53,741 nucleotides of DNA, taken from an uncultured Kiritimatiellota bacterium. Lineage in GTDB: Bacteria; Verrucomicrobiota; Kiritimatiellia; RFP12; UBA1067. The stretch spans positions 1-53,741 of the forward strand of contig CAKULV010000019.1 of assembly GCA_934667425.1 (NCBI GenBank), read 5' to 3'. The translations under genes were made by a program, and so were the position numbers. How positions within the stretch are numbered: the stretch's first letter is position 1; each line of letters starts with the position of its first letter. Positions 43,691 through 52,083 of the stretch are shown one piece after another. Under the pieces are notes generated by a model that had not been told where the DNA came from, did no database searches, and saw only the letters and a program-made list of their open reading frames with translations.

Positions 43691-45250
43691 TCAGGCATTC
43701 TCTATGAGGGAATCGACGATGGTGCGCCTCTCCTTCGAAAACGCAAGGCCGATCAGCGTGAGCGTCTTGCCGTTGCCCGCGAACTTGTCGGCGTAGTGGT
43801 TCTCACGAATCTGGCGGATTGCCTCGGCGGCCGACCTGTCCAACTTGAACTCGACCACGTAGCAATGCTCCGGCGTCTCCGCCGTCATGTCGATCCGCCC
43901 CTCGTTCGTCTTCACCTCCGCCTCCACGGCCGCCCCGAACGCCTTGAGAATCACGTACACGATAGTCTGCCACATCTGCTCGTTCTGCCGGTCCGTGAGG
44001 TCGTAGGGGATGTTCGCGAAGAGCCGCCTCAGCGCCGCGACGAACCGCTCTGGCTTGTGCGCGTGGAGAGCCTTCACCGCGTCGAGCTGCACGGAGCGCG
44101 CGATGCCTTCATCGAGGCCAGTGTAGGCCGTCGCGACTTCCTTCAGGAACGAGTTTCGCACCTCCACGTTCGGGAAATCGAGCGTGTACGTACGCTCGTC
44201 GCCAAGGACGTGTAGCTCCTTGATCGTGAGGTAGCCTGTCTGGAAGAGGAGCGTCGTGAGGTCGGCCCTGTCCGGCTCGTAGGCCCCCAGCACCGACTCG
44301 TCCACATCCATCTTGGCGAAATTGAGCGGTCTGCGCTTTAGCGTGTCCATGAGGAACGTCGTCATCGCCGTCGTCGACCAGTAGTTCCGAAGCTCCGTCG
44401 ACTCCAGACAGCAGCCGAGCGAGACCGGGTTGATCACCTGTTCGGCTTTCGGATGGAACAGGTAGCCGTCATACCACCGCTCGATCTCCGCAAGGCCCTG
44501 CGCGTCCGTGAGGCCGTTTGCCTCGGCGAAGCGGTGGAGAAGTCCAGGCAGGCTCTTCGCCACCTCCTCGGGCGTGTAGCCGAAGAGCGTCGCCTGCCCC
44601 AGCTCCATCGTCCGGTCCTTGAGATTGTTGAGGTCGGAGAAGATCGAGACCTTCGAGAACTTGCTGATGCCCGTGATGAACGTGAAGCGCTGCTTCCCCT
44701 CCAGTGTCTTTACGACGGAGTAGAATGACTTGAGCGCGTTGCGGAACGGGATCACGTCCGGCGTGTTGAGGTTCTTCAGGAGCGGCTTGTCGTACTCGTC
44801 CACCAGCAGCACCATCTGCCCGTCGGACGACTTCGCCGCAAGGTCGTCAATGAGGTTCATGAACGAGATCGGCGCGGACTCGCCCTGCCGCAGCGCAACG
44901 CCGTTGCGCAACGCCTCCCGCTCGAGGATGCCCGTGAAGAGCCCGTCCAGATCTTCCGCACGGTCGGGCTGGACGCTCCCCAGGTCGAGCCGCAGAACTG
45001 GCCACTTCTTCGACCAGTCCCACAGCGGCTCGATGAAGAGCCCCTTGAACAGCTCTCGCTTCCCCTCGAAGAGGGCCTGCAAGACGGACACGGTGAGCGA
45101 CTTCCCGAACCGTCGCGGCCGCGCGATGAAGAACTGCTTGCCGACCGACAGGTTGACGAGCGGCCAAAGCCGATCGGTCTTGTCGATGTACGTGAACCCG
45201 TTCTTGACGAGTTCAGAAAATGTGTATATGTCTGTCGCAAGCTTTTCCAT
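43691..45250 (-). CDS. AAA-ATPase-like / PD-(D/E)XK nuclease-like protein
   Basis: A 519-residue member of the AAA-ATPase_like plus PDDEXK_9 family, frequent in gut anaerobes and often multicopy. The start reads TFSELVKNGFTYIDKT, then a P-loop-like RPRRFGKS, a Walker-B-like VLLVDEYDKPLL and ITGISKFSKVSIFSDLNNL. The C-terminal nuclease-like fold shows EGRIDM then YVVEFKLD, supplying the Asp and E-x-K residues. The cellular role of the family is unsettled; selfish or defence-related roles have been suggested. The ATG at 45250 was chosen because seven codons of the longer frame (to 45271) are the promoter itself. It has no ribosome-binding site. Confidence 0.85.
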   Translation of the reverse strand: MEKLATDIYTFSELVKNGFTYIDKTDRLWPLVNLSVGKQFFIARPRRFGKSLTVSVLQALFEGKRELFKGLFIEPLWDWSKKWPVLRLDLGSVQPDRAEDLDGLFTGILEREALRNGVALRQGESAPISFMNLIDDLAAKSSDGQMVLLVDEYDKPLLKNLNTPDVIPFRNALKSFYSVVKTLEGKQRFTFITGISKFSKVSIFSDLNNLKDRTMELGQATLFGYTPEEVAKSLPGLLHRFAEANGLTDAQGLAEIERWYDGYLFHPKAEQVINPVSLGCCLESTELRNYWSTTAMTTFLMDTLKRRPLNFAKMDVDESVLGAYEPDRADLTTLLFQTGYLTIKELHVLGDERTYTLDFPNVEVRNSFLKEVATAYTGLDEGIARSVQLDAVKALHAHKPERFVAALRRLFANIPYDLTDRQNEQMWQTIVYVILKAFGAAVEAEVKTNEGRIDMTAETPEHCYVVEFKLDRSAAEAIRQIRENHYADKFAGNGKTLTLIGLAFSKERRTIVDSLIENA

Positions 45251-45257
45251 GCCGCAG

Positions 45258-45266
45258 ATTATACCA
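45258..45266 (-). promoter_or_regulatory. Extended -10 promoter placed for a leaderless mRNA
   Basis: The minus strand has TGGTATAAT, and the ATG of the ATPase gene begins 8 nt after the last T. Normal initiation would put the first transcribed base at or next to the start codon. No Shine-Dalgarno is present. The arrangement repeats that at 4775-4783. Confidence 0.55.
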
Positions 45267-45344
45267 TACACACATCAGGGAGAACCATCAGTCAACCGCA
45301 GACCGATCTAAGGCACTCCTTGCCGGCGAAGCCGCTGCGTCTTG

Positions 45345-46988
45345 TCAGAACTCAAGAGCTTCGTACATCATGCCCAGGAACTCCGCATACGCCATGCGCT
45401 TCTGCTTCATGGAATCGCGCTCGCGCACGGTGAACGTGCCGTCCTGGACGGTCTGCGCATCGACGGTGATGCACCACGGCGTACCCGCCTCGTCCTGGCG
45501 GCGGTAGCGGCGGCCGATCGCGCCCGACACGTCCCACTGGCAGTTGACCTTCTTCTGGAGCTTTTTGAAGATCTCGCGAGCGATCCTGTCCTGGTCGGGA
45601 TCCTTCTTGATGAGCGGGAAGATCGCGACCTTCACGGGCGCCACCTTCGGATGGAAGTGCAGCACCGTGCGGACATCCTCCTTGCCCTTCTCGTCCGTCA
45701 GCTTCTGCTCCTCGTACGCCTCGCACAGGAGGGCGAGCATCAGGCGGTCGACGCCGGCGGACGGCTCGATCACGTGCGGCACGTACTTGCCGTCGAAGAG
45801 GCTCTCGCAGAACGCCTTGGCCTGCGCCTCGATCGCGGCGACCTCGTCGGCGGTGAAGGCGATCTCCTTGCCGGCCTTGGCGGACTGCGCCTTCTGCCTG
45901 CGCTCGACCCACTCCTTCTGGGTCTTCGCGACGAACGCGGCCCTCTGCTCGTCGGTGAGCTTCTTGCACGCCTGCTTCAGCGGATCGTCGAAGACGGTCT
46001 GCGGCACCTTCGAGTGGATCTGGTGCTGCGTGAGGTCGAAGTCGCCGCGCGCGGCGATGCCCTCCAGCTCCTGGCGGCCGAACGGGAAGTCGTACTCGAT
46101 GTCTACGCAGGCGCGAGCGTAGTGCGCGAGCTCGTCCGGCTTCTGCCAGTACTCGACGAACCGCGACGTCGGGAGCCCCACGGCGTTCAGTAACCGCTTG
46201 CGCTGCTCGACCCAGTACTTGTGCCAGACCTCCCAGCCCCAGTCGTCCTGCACGGGGCCATCCAGGTCGGGGCCGTCGGCGAGCGTGACGACATGGCCGT
46301 ACTGCAGCTCGATCGCCTCGTCGGGGCGGATGAAGAACTCGAGCTCCATCTGCTCGAACTCGCGCGAGCGGAACGTGTAGTTGCGCGGCGTGACCTCGTT
46401 GCGGAAGCTCTTGCCCATCTGCGCGATGCCGTAGGGGACGGCCATGCGCGAGGTCGCCGTCACGTTCGTGAACTGCGCGAAGATCGCCTGCGCCGTCTCG
46501 GGACGGAGGTACGCGACGTTCGACGGGTCGTCGATCGGTCCGACGACCGTCTTGAACATGAGGTTGAAGGGCTTGGGCTCGGTGAGCTCTCCGCCGCAGT
46601 AGGGGCAGAAGAACTCGGCGCCGGCGACCTTCGGCTGAGGCTTCTTCTTCTGGTCGGCGTAGATGTCCTTCACCTGGTCGGCGCGCATGAGCTTCTTGCA
46701 GTCCTTGCACATCGTCATCGGGTCGGCGAACGTGTCGAGATGGCCCGACGCCTTCCAGATCCTCGGGTGCATGATGATCGTCGCGTCGAGGCCGACGACG
46801 TCCTCGCGCCCGCGCACGGTGAACTGCCACCACGCCTGCTTGACGTTCTGCTTCAGCTCGCAGCCGAGCGGGCCGTAGTCCCAGAATCCCGGCATTCCAC
46901 CGTATATCTCGGAAGAATGGTAGATGAATCCACGGCGCTTGCACAACGCCGCAAGAGGTTCGAGACTCGACTTGTTATCTTCAGCCAT
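45345..46988 (-). CDS. glyQS: Glycyl-tRNA synthetase, dimeric class II type
   Basis: A 547-residue single-chain glycine-tRNA ligase that charges tRNA-Gly. The N-terminus reads LCKRRGFIYHSSEIYGGMPG then FWDYGPLGCELKQN, diagnostic of the eukaryote/archaea-like alpha2 enzyme rather than the GlyQ+GlyS tetramer. A zinc-binding-like insert (MCKDCKKLM, FFCPYCGGEL) is present. Motif 2 is FRNEVTPRNYTFRSREFEQM and motif 3 lies around IEPSAGVDRLMLALL. The C-terminal anticodon-binding domain is shown by VKVAIFPLIKKD. GAGGA precedes the ATG by about 12 nt, and the gene has its own promoter in the 74-nt gap after secA. Confidence 0.96.
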   Translation of the reverse strand: MAEDNKSSLEPLAALCKRRGFIYHSSEIYGGMPGFWDYGPLGCELKQNVKQAWWQFTVRGREDVVGLDATIIMHPRIWKASGHLDTFADPMTMCKDCKKLMRADQVKDIYADQKKKPQPKVAGAEFFCPYCGGELTEPKPFNLMFKTVVGPIDDPSNVAYLRPETAQAIFAQFTNVTATSRMAVPYGIAQMGKSFRNEVTPRNYTFRSREFEQMELEFFIRPDEAIELQYGHVVTLADGPDLDGPVQDDWGWEVWHKYWVEQRKRLLNAVGLPTSRFVEYWQKPDELAHYARACVDIEYDFPFGRQELEGIAARGDFDLTQHQIHSKVPQTVFDDPLKQACKKLTDEQRAAFVAKTQKEWVERRQKAQSAKAGKEIAFTADEVAAIEAQAKAFCESLFDGKYVPHVIEPSAGVDRLMLALLCEAYEEQKLTDEKGKEDVRTVLHFHPKVAPVKVAIFPLIKKDPDQDRIAREIFKKLQKKVNCQWDVSGAIGRRYRRQDEAGTPWCITVDAQTVQDGTFTVRERDSMKQKRMAYAEFLGMMYEALEF

Positions 46989-47022
46989 GACAGATGATAT
47001 TCCTCAAATCAGAAATGTGTTA

Positions 47023-47051
47023 ATTTTATCAAAACCAACGGTCCCATTCAA
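47023..47051 (-). promoter_or_regulatory. Promoter of the glycyl-tRNA synthetase gene
   Basis: On the minus strand TTGAAT (47051-47046), a 17-nt spacer and TAAAAT (47028-47023) lie about 35 nt before the ATG at 46988. No terminator is seen after secA, so readthrough is also possible. Confidence 0.6.
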
Positions 47052-47062
47052 GCGCAAGGGGG

Positions 47063-50000
47063 TCAGAACAGGTTGCGTCCGCAGCATTTCTTGTATTTCT
47101 TGCCGCTTCCACAAGGACACGGATCGTTCCGCCCCACACGCGGCGCAGTCTGTGCAGGCGGCTGCCCTCCCTTTGGCGGCATTCCGCCTCCACGCTGCGG
47201 AGCGGCATGCACCATATCCGGCGAAACGCCCATGAGGGCGGCGAAAGCCTCTTTCGCAGAGACAGGCCCCGTTGCCTTCGCCTCATGCGATGCCGCAGAT
47301 GGACGTCTGCCAGAAGATGCGGGGATGGCGGTATCGCCATTCTGCGCATCGAACTGATCCGCGTTCGTCCTGGCCGTGGACAGCATCCTGCGAACAGTCC
47401 TCACGGTAGCAGCGCGGAACTCGCCCATCGCAACCTCGGTCTTTATGGCATTCATCAGCTGCTCGAACATGTGGAACGCCTCGCGCTTGTACTCGATGAG
47501 CGGATCGCGCTGTCCGTATGCGCGCAGGTTCACGCCCTGGCGCAGGTCATCCATCGCGCGCAGGTAATCCTGCCACTGCCTGTCAATGGCATCCAGGAAC
47601 ACGCCTCGCTCCATGAACGGAAGCACCTGCTGGTCTTCGGCGGCACACTTCGCCTCGTACGCCTCCTCCACACGCTTCATCACGAGTTCGCCTGCCGCCT
47701 GTGGCTGCCCCACGAGCGGACGCAGCTCCTCGTCCGTGACGGACACCGGGAACGTGACCCCCAGCCAGTCGGAGAATGCCGCGAGATCGCCGTCCTTGGC
47801 GTCAAAGAGATATTTTTCCGCCTGCGTAAGGATCAGGTCGTTCATCACGTCAAGAATTGTGCTGTGAACCGTGGCCTGGTCGCCGCGCAGGATCGTCCCC
47901 CTGAGCTCGTACACGATGGAACGCTGCTTGTTCATCACGTCATCGTACTCAAGCGTACGCTTGCGGACTGCGTAATGCTGCTGCTCGACGCGTCTCTGGG
48001 CCGTCTCGACAGACTTGTTCAGCCAGCGGTGCTCCATCACCTCGCCCTCCTTGAGGCCGAGCCGGAGCATTATGCCGGAAAGCTTCTGCGAACCGAAAAG
48101 GCGCATCAGCTGGTCTTCGAGCGAAATGAAGAACTGCGAAGAGCCGGGGTCGCCCTGGCGCGAACAACGTCCTCGCAACTGGCGGTCAATGCGGCGGGAC
48201 TCGTGCCGCTCCGATCCGAGCACATGGAGTCCGCCAAGCTCAACTACGCCCGGCCCCAGCTTGATGTCGGTTCCGCGGCCCGCCATGTTGGTGGCGATCG
48301 TCACCGCGCCCTTGTGCCCGGCCATCGAAACGATCTCGGCCTCTCGCGCATGGTTCTTGGCGTTCAGCACCTCATGCGGTATGCGGGCCAGCTTCAGCAT
48401 GCGAGACAGCACCTCGGACGTGTCAACCGTCATGGTGCCGAGCAGTATCGGCTGCCCCTTGGCGTGGCGTTCCGCGACATCCGCGATGATGGCCTTGTAT
48501 TTCTCGCGCTGCGTACGGTATATCTGGTCGTTGCCGTCGATCCGCTTCACCGGCTTGTTCGTCGGGATGGAGACGACCCCAAGCTTGTAGATGTCCTTGA
48601 ATTCGCGAGCCTCGGTCTCTGCCGTGCCTGTCATGCCGGCGAGCTTGCTGTAAAGGCGGAAGTAATTCTGGATCGTTATCGTCGCGAGCGTCTGGCTCTC
48701 CTTCTCGATCTCCACCGACTCCTTGGCCTCCACGGCCTGGTGCAGACCGTCAGACCAGCGTCGGCCCGGCAGGATTCGCCCAGTGAACTCGTCCACGATG
48801 TACACGTGGTTGTCCTGGACAACATAGTCCACGTCGCGCTCGTACAGGCAATACGCGCGGAGGAGCTGATCCACGACGTGCACACGCTGCGACCGCTCCA
48901 TGAACGACGCCTGGATCGCGCTTTTCCGCTCTATGCGCTCCTGCTCGGAAAGAGTCTTGTCCCCGTCAAGCTCGCTCATGGCGCTCGCGAGGTCGGGGAT
49001 GACGAACATCTTCGGATCCCTGGGGTTCATCTTGTCGCATCCGAGATCAGTGAGCGACACCTCGCGGGTGCGTTCGTCAATCGTAAAGTAGAGCTTGTCG
49101 CGAAGCGCGATCCCCTCCTGCTTCCTCATCTCGGAGAGCATCTGCATCTCAACGTCCTCGTGGAGCTTGCGCACGTTTGGATCCTCGAACATGTGGAGCA
49201 TCTGCTTGTGCTTCGGCATCGCGTGGTACACCTGGTATATCCTGCGCTTGCACTCCTCCGTGTCGCCATCGGCAAGGGCCTTCTTCGCCTGAGCGACAAG
49301 CTCGTTGCACTGCTGGGTCTGCACCCGGACGATCGACTCGACGAGCGGCTTCAGTTCGTTGTACTGCGCACTGGTGGACACCGTGGCCGGACCGGATATG
49401 ATGAGAGGCGTCCTCGCCTCGTCTATGAGGATGGAGTCCACCTCGTCGACGATGGCGAAGTTGTGCCCGTTCTGCACGACCTGTTCAGGCTGCACGGCCA
49501 TGCCGTTGTCGCGCAGATAGTCGAACCCGAACTCCGAGTTCGTCCCGTACGTTATGTCGCAATTGTACTGCTCCCTGCGTTGTGCCGAATCCATCGAGTT
49601 CTGTATGCACCCGACGGTAAGGCCGAGATACCTGTACAGATGCCCCATCCACGACGCATCGCGAAGCGCGAGATAATCGTTCACGGTGACAAGCTGCACG
49701 TTCTTCCCCGTGAGCGCATTGAGGTACAGAGGAAGCGTGGCGACAAGCGTCTTGCCCTCGCCCGTCTGCATCTCGGCGATCTTGCCCTGATGCAGCACGA
49801 TGCCGCCGATCAGCTGGCAATCGAACGGCACCATGTCCCAGACCAGGGTGTGTCCGCAAACCTCTTCGCTCGTCCCCACGAGATGGCGGCAGGCATTCTT
49901 CACAAGTGCGAACGCCTCCGGCAGGATGTCGTCCAGCGGCTCGCCGCCCGCGACACGCTTCTTGAATTCCGCGGTCATGCGGGGGAAATCCTCGTCGGAG

Positions 50001-50113
50001 AATCCCCTTGCCTGGTATTCCTCTTCAATCTGGTTGATCTTGGCCACGATTGGCTTGAGCTTCTTGAGTTCACGGGCATTCTTGGTGCCAAGGATCATCT
50101 TGATTATGTTCAT
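47063..50113 (-). CDS. secA: Preprotein translocase ATPase SecA
   Basis: A 1016-residue SecA motor that drives Sec-dependent export through SecYEG. Walker A is MQTGEGKTLVATLPLYL and the DEAD region reads AIVDEVDSILIDEARTPLII. The preprotein-crosslinking and helicase motifs (YSKLAGMTGTAETEAREF, NMAGRGTDIKLGPGV, RQLRGRCSRQGDPGSSQFF) are intact. The tail is a Pro/Gly-rich linker ending in the zinc-binding SEC-C motif (NDPCPCGSGKKYKKCC). It is longer than E. coli SecA by about 115 residues through internal insertions. The ATG overlaps the stop of the M28 peptidase gene by 4 nt and has AAGG 9 nt upstream, so translation is coupled. It is the last gene of the operon. Confidence 0.98.
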   Translation of the reverse strand: MNIIKMILGTKNARELKKLKPIVAKINQIEEEYQARGFSDEDFPRMTAEFKKRVAGGEPLDDILPEAFALVKNACRHLVGTSEEVCGHTLVWDMVPFDCQLIGGIVLHQGKIAEMQTGEGKTLVATLPLYLNALTGKNVQLVTVNDYLALRDASWMGHLYRYLGLTVGCIQNSMDSAQRREQYNCDITYGTNSEFGFDYLRDNGMAVQPEQVVQNGHNFAIVDEVDSILIDEARTPLIISGPATVSTSAQYNELKPLVESIVRVQTQQCNELVAQAKKALADGDTEECKRRIYQVYHAMPKHKQMLHMFEDPNVRKLHEDVEMQMLSEMRKQEGIALRDKLYFTIDERTREVSLTDLGCDKMNPRDPKMFVIPDLASAMSELDGDKTLSEQERIERKSAIQASFMERSQRVHVVDQLLRAYCLYERDVDYVVQDNHVYIVDEFTGRILPGRRWSDGLHQAVEAKESVEIEKESQTLATITIQNYFRLYSKLAGMTGTAETEAREFKDIYKLGVVSIPTNKPVKRIDGNDQIYRTQREKYKAIIADVAERHAKGQPILLGTMTVDTSEVLSRMLKLARIPHEVLNAKNHAREAEIVSMAGHKGAVTIATNMAGRGTDIKLGPGVVELGGLHVLGSERHESRRIDRQLRGRCSRQGDPGSSQFFISLEDQLMRLFGSQKLSGIMLRLGLKEGEVMEHRWLNKSVETAQRRVEQQHYAVRKRTLEYDDVMNKQRSIVYELRGTILRGDQATVHSTILDVMNDLILTQAEKYLFDAKDGDLAAFSDWLGVTFPVSVTDEELRPLVGQPQAAGELVMKRVEEAYEAKCAAEDQQVLPFMERGVFLDAIDRQWQDYLRAMDDLRQGVNLRAYGQRDPLIEYKREAFHMFEQLMNAIKTEVAMGEFRAATVRTVRRMLSTARTNADQFDAQNGDTAIPASSGRRPSAASHEAKATGPVSAKEAFAALMGVSPDMVHAAPQRGGGMPPKGGQPPAQTAPRVGRNDPCPCGSGKKYKKCCGRNLF

Positions 50114-51024
50114 TTTGCGTTGCCTTCCAGCATGTTAAGCAATTCTGCCACGAGCATCCCCGACTTGAGCAGGGATTCCTCGCTTATCTTGTCCAGCGTA
50201 TCGTTCACGGTGTGCCAGTAATCGTTCTTCCCCGGGGCGGAACCGTAGTTGAAATCTATGAGGTTTACGGCGGGGCATCCAGCATCGAGGAAAACCGCGA
50301 AATCGTCTTTTACCGTGTCGCTCCCCTGGGACACGAGCCCCTCCAACCCTGCGCGCTTTGCCGCCGCAAACACCGCGTTCTGCAGCTGCACCGTGCCGTT
50401 GGCCGGCATCCGGATGTGAAGATCCCTGTCGCCAAGCATGTCAAGGCCGATCGCCGCCTTGATGGCGCGGGACTTCTTCCTGAACATCTCCACAGCCCTC
50501 TTCGCGCCCTGCAATCCGTCATTCTTCGCATACGACACGCGGCACTCCTCTGCGTCAGTCCATACGAGGGCAATGTTGTCCCGCTGCGCACCAGCCCTGC
50601 GTATGGCCCCGGCAAGCGCGACAAGGAGACCGCTCGTGGAAGCCCCGTCATTCGCGCCCTGGAATCCCTTGCCAATGTTCGGCGGCGTGTCAAAGTGCGA
50701 GATCAGCACCACCCAGGGGGCGTCCACCCTTTCGCCCTTGAACTCAACCATCACGTTCGCGAAGGGACGCACCCCGTCCGGAGTATCCGCCTTGAAGGAA
50801 TCGACGAAGGCGTCTACGCCGGCGCGACTCGCTCGATCCATCAGCCAATCCGCCGCAAGCCTGCCGCGAATCGTCCCTGCGTCGCGAGGTGTGCAGTCCC
50901 GCACGAAATCGGCGGCGACCTCGAACGCCTTCCGGGCATCAGATGCACTGAACGACACTGCGCCCCCGTAGGTCGAGACGAAACACAGCGTCGCGAAGGC
51001 TCCCAGGAAAAAGAACGGTTTCAT
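50110..51024 (-). CDS. Exported M28-family metallopeptidase / glutaminyl-cyclase-like protein
   Basis: A 304-residue zinc enzyme of the M28 aminopeptidase/glutaminyl cyclase fold, exported through a signal peptide (MKPFFFLGAFATLCFVSTYG). Metal-ligand motifs are all present in order: LISHFDTPPN, GANDGASTSG, WTDAEECRV, GLDMLGD and YWHTVNDTLDKIS. The short length and single-domain shape resemble glutaminyl cyclase and small aminopeptidases; sequence alone does not separate the two. The ATG at 51024 overlaps the parB stop by one base (TGATG). The longer frame to 51156 covers parB. It lies between parB and secA, both coupled to it, so expression is tied to the cell-cycle/secretion operon. Confidence 0.86.
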   Translation of the reverse strand: MKPFFFLGAFATLCFVSTYGGAVSFSASDARKAFEVAADFVRDCTPRDAGTIRGRLAADWLMDRASRAGVDAFVDSFKADTPDGVRPFANVMVEFKGERVDAPWVVLISHFDTPPNIGKGFQGANDGASTSGLLVALAGAIRRAGAQRDNIALVWTDAEECRVSYAKNDGLQGAKRAVEMFRKKSRAIKAAIGLDMLGDRDLHIRMPANGTVQLQNAVFAAAKRAGLEGLVSQGSDTVKDDFAVFLDAGCPAVNLIDFNYGSAPGKNDYWHTVNDTLDKISEESLLKSGMLVAELLNMLEGNAK

Positions 51025-52061
51025 CAATCGAGTTTTACGCCCATCAGGTTCAGCACGCGGTCCAGGTCGTCGTTCGTCTGGAAATCTATCTCCATCACAC
51101 CCTTGGTGTGCCTGCCGTTCGAATGCTTCACGCCGCTGGAAAGGCGCACTGCGCATCCGAGATGGCGGTGAAGCACCTCCACGAGGTTTCGCACGTACGA
51201 TTCCGGCAGATCCGGAACGCCCTTCCTTGGCTCGACGACCGGCTGGGCGAGACGCTTTATGCGCTTCTCGAGATCCCTCACCGTCATGGAGCGCTCAACG
51301 CATTCACGGGCAATCAGCGTACGGTCTCGCTCGTCCTCGAGGGACAGCAGAAGCTTCGCGTGCCCGGATGTCAGCAGCCCGCGAGAAAGCAGCTGCTTGA
51401 CCTCTTCCGGCAGCTCCAGGATGCGGAGCGAGTTCGCAATCGCCGACCTGCTCTTGCCGACGCGCTCCGCGACATCCTCCTGGGTGATGCCGAACTGATC
51501 CTTGAGCAGTCGATACCCCTCGGCCTCCTCGATGACGTTCAGGTCCTTCCTCTGGATGTTCTCCACCACGCCCATCTCTGCGGCCTTGCGGTCTTCCGCA
51601 TCGACGAGAACGACGGGGATCTTCTTTAGGCCGGCCATTATGGCCGCCCTCGTGCGGCGTTCGCCGGCGATCAGCTGGTACTTCCCGCTGGGCAGACGGC
51701 GCACGACCGGAGGCTGGACGATACCATTGGCGCGAATCGAGTCCGCAAGTTCATTGAGCGCCTCGGAATCAAAGTCCACGCGGGCCTGATACGGGCTCCG
51801 CTCAATGTCAACCGCGACAACTTCCACGACGCCGCGCCCGTCCGACGCCTGCTGGGGCGCTGCGGCATTCACGGCGCGGGAGGGCACGCCACCACCCACC
51901 TTCGGCGAGTCCGGACCAGCCGAAGGATGGCTTGGCCCCAGAAGCGCCGAGACCCCTCTTCCGCCAAGGCCACCCCTCTTTAGTTCCTTGCGCGTGGGCG
52001 GCCGGCCGCCTGGAGATTTCTTCAAGAATGGACTTGTCTCTTTTTTCATGGATTCGCTCAT
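51024..52061 (-). CDS. parB: Chromosome-partitioning protein ParB
   Basis: A 345-residue ParB/Spo0J-type CTPase that loads at parS sites and spreads on DNA. The N-terminus holds the ParA-contact motif style GGLGGRGVSALLG. The CTP-binding ParB/Srx domain shows ERSPYQARVDFD, YQLIAGERRTRAA and VVENIQRKDLN. The helix-turn-helix follows (ITQEDVAERVGKSRSAIANS). The C-terminal part gives dimerisation. ATGs at 52061 and 52049 are both possible; 52061 is used because it is the first ATG after the TTG at 52073. No strong ribosome-binding site is seen. parA is not adjacent: the gene upstream is a DUF1080 protein (22-nt gap). Confidence 0.95.
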   Translation of the reverse strand: MSESMKKETSPFLKKSPGGRPPTRKELKRGGLGGRGVSALLGPSHPSAGPDSPKVGGGVPSRAVNAAAPQQASDGRGVVEVVAVDIERSPYQARVDFDSEALNELADSIRANGIVQPPVVRRLPSGKYQLIAGERRTRAAIMAGLKKIPVVLVDAEDRKAAEMGVVENIQRKDLNVIEEAEGYRLLKDQFGITQEDVAERVGKSRSAIANSLRILELPEEVKQLLSRGLLTSGHAKLLLSLEDERDRTLIARECVERSMTVRDLEKRIKRLAQPVVEPRKGVPDLPESYVRNLVEVLHRHLGCAVRLSSGVKHSNGRHTKGVMEIDFQTNDDLDRVLNLMGVKLD

Positions 52062-52083
52062 AGTGCCGTCCAAGGCCGGAACG

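Noticed and set aside
43691..45250. ATPase/nuclease-like gene as a known defence system
   Set aside because: It stands alone without partner genes, and the family role is unsettled, so I keep it as a family-level call.
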